Below, in pieces: positions 57,917 to 64,000 of a stretch of 64,000 bases of DNA. The notes beneath the pieces were generated by a model. It saw nothing but the letters and a program-made list of their open reading frames with translations, did not search any database and had not been told where the DNA came from. Positions within the stretch are counted from its first letter, which is position 1, and each line of letters begins with the position of its first letter. The position numbers and the translations under genes were made by a program. This DNA comes from Floccularia luteovirens (Eukaryota; Basidiomycota; Agaricomycetes; Agaricales; Squamanitaceae), in contig VSJF01000002.1 of assembly GCA_009739215.1 (NCBI GenBank), forward strand, positions 2,170,001-2,234,000. The letters are read 5' to 3'.

Positions 57917-58920
57917 ATGGCGATCATCGCCGTAATCGCTCCAGGAGCTATGGGCTCGGCCATCGCTCGGAGACTTTTCGATTCCGGCTGTTCTGTCCTG
58001 ACAAACTTAGAGGGACGTTCTGATGCGACTCTCAAACGGGCTCAGGAGGCAGGGATGGAGGACGTATCCATTGGACAGATTATTGAACGTGCAAACTTCA
58101 TTCTAAGCATTGTGCCACCAAAAGATGCATATGGGTTGGCTGAACGTTTTGCTCAGAAATCAAAGAGCATTGCACAGTCTGGGAAGACAGTTAACAGACC
58201 TATCTTTGTCGACTGTAATGCGGTCAATCCCATCTCCTTGAAGAAAATTGTCGGGCTATTTTCCGATTGCCAGTGCGATTTTATAGATGCCTGTATTATC
58301 GGCGGTCCTCCAAATGGCGATTACAACCCCACACTTTATGCTTCAGCTGAGGCAATTGACAACAATGCTCTCGATAAATTTGTCGAGCTTAACAGCCGCG
58401 GTCTTCACATTGTACCTTTAACAGGGGAAGGGGTGGGTGTTGGCGATGCAAGTGCTCTGAAGATGTCATACGCAGTCAGTGCCACTTCTATACTAGCAAT
58501 GGCATATCCTTCACGGTGTTAAACAGGCTATAAGCAAGGGGCTAACTGGACTTTTCACAACTTCGATTCTTGGTTTGTTTCTTTTATCATGTCGATGATT
58601 TTGATGACCGCTCAATCTGCGGTTCCAACAGCGGCACATGCATCTTCCCCAGCCACTAGCGAGGCGCTTCTTACGGAGCTGAGCATCTCACAACCAGTGC
58701 TTCTCCGGCGTTTGACGCGCTCAATCCCTTCCATGCTACCCAAGCTTACCGCTGGGTTGGAGAAATGCACGAGATAGCGGAGTTTGTGGGGGATGGAGGG
58801 GGGGATATTTACAGGGGGATGGCGAGCACTTATGAAAGGGTAGAACAGTCGGTTAAAGAGGGCGAAGGGGATGTAGAGACGTTACAGAGATTTGTTGAAA
58901 AGGCGAAAGAACTGGAGTAG
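57917..58920 (+). CDS. 6-phosphogluconate-dehydrogenase-like protein with DUF1932 domain; apparent frameshift
   Basis: An NAD(P)-dependent beta-hydroxyacid dehydrogenase-like protein. ATG 57917 gives MAIIAVIAPGAMGSAIARRL, the Rossmann loop (G-x-M-G-x-A). FILSIVPPKDAYGLAERFAQ, FVDCNAVNPISLKKIVGLFS and DFIDACIIGGPPNGDYNPTL follow, then GVGVGDASALKMSYA. Two introns later the DUF1932 part reads AISKGLTGLFTTSILAAHAS, SPATSEALLTELSISQPVLL and RRLTRSIPSMLPK. The next family block, AYRWVGEMHEIAEFVGDGGG, is in another frame: AAGCT at 58742-58746 lacks one base compared with AAG-GCT. The rest (DIYRGMASTYERVEQSVKEG) is open to the stop at 58920. As written the frame would end at 58777. A sequencing error and a true mutation are both possible. 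Confidence 0.8.
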
Positions 58921-59118
58921 ACCTTATCTTATCTTATCTGTAATTCAGGTGCTGTTAACCCGTTATTGGCGATGCTTATTTGGGTTAGGCACTGTTCGCT
59001 TTCGTTTGCCCCGTTTTTACACAATTGCTCTGTCGTTCAGGATACCTCCTCCTCATCGTCCTTAGTATACCCGGAAGCATCTCTTTGTTCTTTGACTGGA
59101 TACCCTGCATATAAATAA

Positions 59119-62100
59119 ATGTCTTTGACCCTTGATACAACCACCCTTTCAAACATCCAAAGCCAAACCTCTCCTGCGCAACCCTCTTCTGCAAATCATA
59201 CTGTTCCTGAAGTCCTAATACAACCATCTGCTTCCTCCGAAAACTTGACTGCTCCTCTCCATTCAACACCCCCAAAATCTGTGCAGAAGGCTTACAGAAA
59301 TTCTCCGGGGCAGGATGGGGATGATGCGACGTGGGGTTCTAATTTTTGGGTGACACTGGTTGACCCTCAAGTACGTTTCTCGATTAAAATTTTTATTTGT
59401 TATCTAAACCTCATGAAATTTGAAATGATAGACCCAAACTTCTTTTTTTGCGTGTCCTGCTACTGGCCAAGTCAGTTGGGACCCACCAATTGGAAATTTT
59501 GTGTACGTAGTATATCCGAATATGATATAAAGTTAGAACTTATCTCAACAATGCATATGGTATATAGCTTGCCACCAAGCGAAGAAGGAGAATGGTGGGA
59601 GTTAACCGACGATTCTCGTGGTGGCATACCATACTATTATCAGACAAAAACTGGAGAAACTGTTTGGGAGAGACCTGCGGGTTTTGTCATTCCTCTTGGT
59701 ATCATTCAGGTGTGCGACTTTATCACTCCATCTGATAGTTTGTGTCAACAATGTTTGTTCTTAGAACACAGCACTTGGTCGTCGGTTGTCCCGGACAACC
59801 TTTGACAGGTTCTCGAAGGTCATCACCGATGAAACTTCTCAGACTGCAACAAAAAATGCGAATGCATCTGTCAAACAAACCAAGCCAGAGAAGCCACCCC
59901 CTGTCCGTCGCTCAGTTTCCTACGCGAGCGATCAAGATACTGGAAAAGAAAGTTTACATCCAAACCAAACAAATCGCCCAGCAACTGGCGGCATCAGCCA
60001 AAAGCGCTCAAGGCGCAGATCCATATCTGCAGAACAGACTTCTGGAACCACTCATCCCCATCCTGGTGCTCTCAGTCCTATACCCGGATCGCCATACTCT
60101 ACAGATCACTCCTCTCCTCCTACCCCCTCGTCAGCACGTTCCAAGCAGTCTGTGAATCAGGAAGCACTTCCCAAGGATAAGGAGAGCCCAAATAATAAAC
60201 CTCGCCCTGTACAGACTCCAACCAGATCACAGTCCTCCCCGACGCCCCATAGAGCTCAGCTTCCTCAGAGCCTGCAGGCCGCAGCGGAAATTCTCTCGAG
60301 TTCACAATCTGAAAGTGGACATGCCTCTTTACAGAACTCACTTATCAGTTCGAGTAGCTCCTCAAGTCAAGCTTATATTCGCGGTCATTTAACTGTTGAT
60401 ATCCACCCGGGCACACTAGGCAAACACAAGGATATACGAAATGTACCTCCGTCACCTCAAAGGCCGATTCCCGCAACTCCGAATGGTCGTCGGGCTGCAC
60501 CCCCAACAGTAGGCGGAAAGGGAATCAGTGAGCCAGTTCTGAATAGTGGTAACTTAAAAACGCTATCGGATATATGTATTTGAACTTATTTCCGATTCAA
60601 TTTTAGCTGCGAGATTGCAGATGAGCCCCGTAAAGAACAGGTCTGCGGGTCAACCAATACCTGTACAACCCACTGTTCGCATGGACGGGGCAGCGTCAAT
60701 AACAACATTGAACACGTAAGTTATAGCTGCGTAAGTAACATGTCAATGAAAAAACTAACTGTAGCTACAGAAACTACCCAACTTTACCCCTTGCTCTCGC
60801 GTCAGATATTCAACAATTCTCGGAGTCAGAATATGCTAGACAATATTTTTCTACCCACCGCAGTGGCTTCATTTTCAAAAGGAGAGTACCGTTAGAGCAA
60901 TTGATGACTTGGCAAAAGGTTCGGTTCGATGTCTGTACTCAACTTGTACGAAAATAACCCACCTTTCAGGGACCTTTGACGTCTCCTCTACTAATGCTAA
61001 ACCGTACCCTCCATAAAGATGCGGTTAAGGTGTTCAAAGTCATTCAACATATCATGGGAGATCGTGACAGAGAACGACATGCTGTCATACGTATCCAGCC
61101 CGACAACAATAGCACATCGCCGGTGACTAACGCTTCATCCACTTCCTTAGTCAATAATTTTGTAGGCATTTTGGAGGAACAACGGTGGCTGTTAGGAGAA
61201 GGTTTAACTCATGGTGAACTAAGAGACGAAATATACTGTCAATTAATGAAACAGCTTACTGGGAATGGGAATACGTATGTTAATTCATCTTTTCTGGTAC
61301 AAACTCTCATTTGGTGTATCGTTAGTGAGAGTGTCTTCAAAGGATGGCAATTGCTCTGTGTTCTTCTGATTACTTTCCCTCCCTCAAAGAACTTCGAAAC
61401 GTATCTACAGGCGTTCATCCAAAGGCACACTACGCAACAAGAAGGGAGGGTCGACGTGATGGCGAAAAGCTGTTTACGGCGGCTTGTAATGATTTCGAAG
61501 AAAGGCCCTAGGGGTAAACCACCAACGATCGCTGAAATTGAGACGGCTGCGGTGAGCACTGTCGTGGTTATCTCCTTTGTGTCTCATTCCTGATAAAGAA
61601 TACAGGATGCAGCATTCAATCCTTCAACATTTGGAGAATCTCTGGACGCAATCATACGCCTTCAAGAAAGAAATTATCCACACCAAAAAGTTCCCATAAT
61701 CTTGCCTTTCCTAGCTGACGGTATCCTCGCTCTCGGAGGACCCAAATCGGAAGGCATTTTCCGCGTGCCAGGAGATAATGATTCTGTTTCTGAACTCAAA
61801 CTACGTATTGACCGAGGATACTATACACTTGACGGAGTTGACGACCCACACGTTCTTGCATCCCTCTTCAAACTTTGGCTACGGGAGCTATGCGATCCAT
61901 TGGTCCCTGAAGAGATGTACAATGAATGCGTCATGAATTCAAAAAATCCAGAAGCCTGTGTGCGTATTGTTGAACGTCTGCCAACGATTAATCGCCGGGT
62001 TGTATTATTCGTGATCAGTTTCCTTCAATTGTTCCTCGAGGAAAGAACACAGAAAGTGACCAAGATGACCCCGGCCAATTTAGCTCTTGTCATGGCACCA

Positions 62101-62358
62101 AATCTTCTAAGATGTAGCTCGGAGTTAATGTCGGTCGTATTTACTAACGCCCAGTGAGTTGTATAATTTTGTGGATACATGCTATTGTTTTGACTATTCA
62201 TTTCCAGGTATGAACAAATCTTTGTGTACAACTTGCTCCTTCACCTTAGATGTGATGAAGTAGATAACAGCTATAAACCTACGCATGGGTTAGGGGCTCT
62301 CCAAACAGTCCCAGCCCCCAGGACATCCAAACAGCGTTCGCGACGCCAAAACCAATAA
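59119..62358 (+). CDS. WW-MyTH4-RhoGAP protein (ARHGAP39/Vilse type)
   Basis: A GTPase-activating protein for Rho/Rac/Cdc42, about 920 residues, nine or ten exons. ATG 59119 starts a Ser/Thr-rich head. Two WW modules follow: WGSNFWVTLVDPQTQTSFFA through GQVSWDPP, and GEWWELTDDSRGGIPYYYQT through GETVWERP. A long Ser/Pro-rich disordered part comes next. The MyTH4 domain reads SPLLMLNRTLHKDAVKVFKV, LLGEGLTHGELRDEIYCQLM and FKGWQLLCVLLITFPPSKNF. The RhoGAP domain starts VPIILPFLADGILALGGPKS and has the arginine finger in EGIFRVPGDNDSVSELKLRI; DPHVLASLFKLWLRELCDPL and TPANLALVMAPNLLR complete it. It may act on the Rho2-type GTPase at 3559, which is only a guess from presence in the same window. 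Confidence 0.92.
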
Positions 62359-62603
62359 TTTGAATACCATACTTGTACTGCCAGCCAACGTCTTCGAGTC
62401 AGACCATACATTCGTTCTATCATACCTACATTTCTTCTCTATGTGTTACAATCTCTTTGCATACTTACAAATTTTTTTTGACTTGTTAACTTTACTCACA
62501 CTAACATACTACGTAGCAAGTTAGATGTCGCTCCCAAACTACCAACGTTATATTAAGAATATCTCTTGCCTACAATAGTTGTGAAAATTATTAATGAATA
62601 CGA

Positions 62604-63859
62604 TCAGATGTGTATGCGTCGTGAGGTTTGTGCATTACCAAAACGTGTACGGACTTCTCTACGGTCTTTTCTTGGAAAATCCCACTTATCAAATGACCAC
62701 TCATCGTCACCCTCATCTTTTAATGCATCAGCCTTCCACTTGTTCCACTTGGCTTTCTTGCCTTGTTTTGGATGGATGGATTTGGGTGTCGCCACAAGTT
62801 CCTCTATACGAGTCAACGCACTGCGAATTTGGTCACTTCTCGGATCATTCCCATCCACCCACAAATCGTGTTCGGAAATTTCTCTGCGAATGTTCTCCAC
62901 CAACTTCTGTGTCTGAGGGTCGGTTTCCACACCATTGACCTTCATGTCCATCAAAGTTTCAAAAACTCCTGTGATATCCCGGAAACAAGACCAACGTGTT
63001 TCTATCAGCTCGTTGTAAGCTTTCGTCGTACATCCAAATACATAAGAAGCAATTGAGAGGTGTCGTGCATGATTAAAGATTGCCAAAGCGAGATAAGGGT
63101 CCTCGTATTTATCCCGAAAGGTCCGCATAAGGAGCGCAATCATATGAGGGTATGTAGGGTGTTGAAGCATAGGCAGCTGTTTTGTGCCCTTTGCCTCAGA
63201 TGCGGCAGCAATCGCTTTTCTAGCTGCTTCCTCGTATTCCTGTGACTCTTGAAAGACATTCGTAGTGGCCCATTCGAGTAATTGTTGATCAGATTCACAA
63301 AGATTGACCGCTTCTTTCCTACGATCCAGCACTTCATCAGATTCCGTCGACCACCGCACTCTCTTCGAATGATACCGAAGCTTTCCAAGAAGGTCACCCA
63401 CATCCCCTTTCCCAACGCTGACGTCTGACCTATTCCCAGAGTGTTTCTTTGGTTCATTCACAGCATCGAAAATCATTTCGAACATATCATCGAAAACATT
63501 AATTTCGCGAGCTGTCATTGCTTGGCGCCGTACATTCCCTGTTGGATTCGATTTTGGTAGGTCGTCTTCTGGGTATGGTTGGGTTATGAAATCCCAAGCA
63601 TGAGAAGGTCTAGAATTGATTGATTAAGTCAGTTGAAAGAGACGTTGAAAGTGGGTGAGCGTACTTTTCAGCTATATTATCTGCTTGAAATTTTGGTGTT
63701 GAATACCTGCGAGAAGCATAAGATTTTGGGAAACATTGTGAAGTGGTTCCTATTAAAGATGCATCTGACTGCAGGTCAGTATGAATAAATGTCGAAAATG
63801 AATTACCCACATGTTGCTACAGGCTTTGAGAAACTGTTGAGAATGCTTCGAGCGAGCAT
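62604..63859 (-). CDS. Mitochondrial protein with Mtf2-like C-terminal domain
   Basis: About 350 residues in three exons. ATG 63859 gives MLARSILNSFSKPVATCG, a mitochondrial presequence; a short exon YSTPKFQADNIAEK and the long exon RPSHAWDFITQPYPEDDLPK follow. The conserved part is TAREINVFDDMFEMIFDAVN, LPMLQHPTYPHMIALLMRTF, LALAIFNHARHLSIASYVFG and CTTKAYNELIETRWSCFRDI, then DITGVFETLMDMKVNGVETD. This matches the fungal Mtf2/Nam1-like domain, linked in yeast to mitochondrial transcription and RNA handling. The C terminus is Lys/Asp-rich. The stop is at 62604, tail to tail with the RhoGAP gene. Family call from memory of the domain; moderately sure. Confidence 0.7.
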
Positions 63860-64000
63860 AACTTTGATTCTCAAAGATATTTCCAGTCTCAAAAATGATG
63901 AAGTACACGTGATTGGCTAACCACTCCCTCAAATTCACCCAAAACAATTAATATTGGAGCCAGAACATTGACAGAATGCAATATGGTGTGTGTGAGCTGA

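Noticed and set aside
1..64000. Biosynthetic cluster or defence-type gene system
   Set aside because: No synthase, tailoring enzyme group, NLR, toxin pair or repeat array is present; the genes are unrelated housekeeping and signalling functions.

Overview
The window looks like nuclear DNA of a mushroom-forming basidiomycete (Agaricomycetes). Genes are dense and occur on both strands. They are cut by many 45-70 base introns with GT...AG ends. Several families are typical of that group: two DUF6533-type seven-helix proteins, two divergent G-alpha subunits, a DUF4436 membrane protein and Zn2Cys6 regulators. I see no transposon, rRNA, tRNA, CRISPR array or bacterial operon. Gene spans below run from start codon to stop codon and include introns; exon joins were worked out by eye from splice signals and family conservation.

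Layout. 1-4.6 kb: 5' end of a Zn2Cys6 regulator, a mitochondrial CoA-type carrier (LEU5-like) divergent from the meiotic factor HOP2, then a Rho2-type GTPase. 5-14.1 kb: a hemerythrin-like protein, the iron-sulfur assembly factor ISA2, a DUF6533 membrane protein divergent from the splicing factor SPP2, a DJ-1/PfpI protein and a coiled-coil protein. 14.5-22.5 kb: DUF4436 protein, a small single-pass protein, an amino-acid permease and a bacterial-type mannose-1-phosphate guanylyltransferase. 22.8-26.5 kb: a probable fungal PAXX (end-joining factor) and a G-alpha subunit. 27.7-35.7 kb: a mitochondrial LEA-like protein divergent from nicotinamide riboside kinase, a cytochrome-b5-fused fumarate reductase and a membrane dipeptidase. 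35.9-45.5 kb: a second G-alpha, the SAM-domain RNA-binding protein VTS1, an O-fucosyltransferase-like enzyme divergent from a CECR5-type HAD protein, and a DUF218 protein. 45.9-53.6 kb: a second DUF6533 protein, a Zn2Cys6 regulator and a YMD8/SLC35C2-type nucleotide-sugar or triose-phosphate transporter. 54.3-63.9 kb: MED31 divergent from UCH37, a DUF1932 dehydrogenase, a WW-MyTH4-RhoGAP protein and an Mtf2-like mitochondrial protein.

The genes do not form one pathway; most are single housekeeping or signalling genes. The points that stand out are: a candidate PAXX with the C-terminal Ku-binding signature; two G-alpha proteins that both lack the catalytic glutamine of the DVGGQ motif; repeated use of tiny exons (4, 7, 12, 14, 14, 15 and 19 bases) across unrelated genes; an actinobacterial-looking ManC gene carrying introns; and two single-base frameshifts (MED31 and the DUF1932 gene) inside otherwise well-conserved genes.
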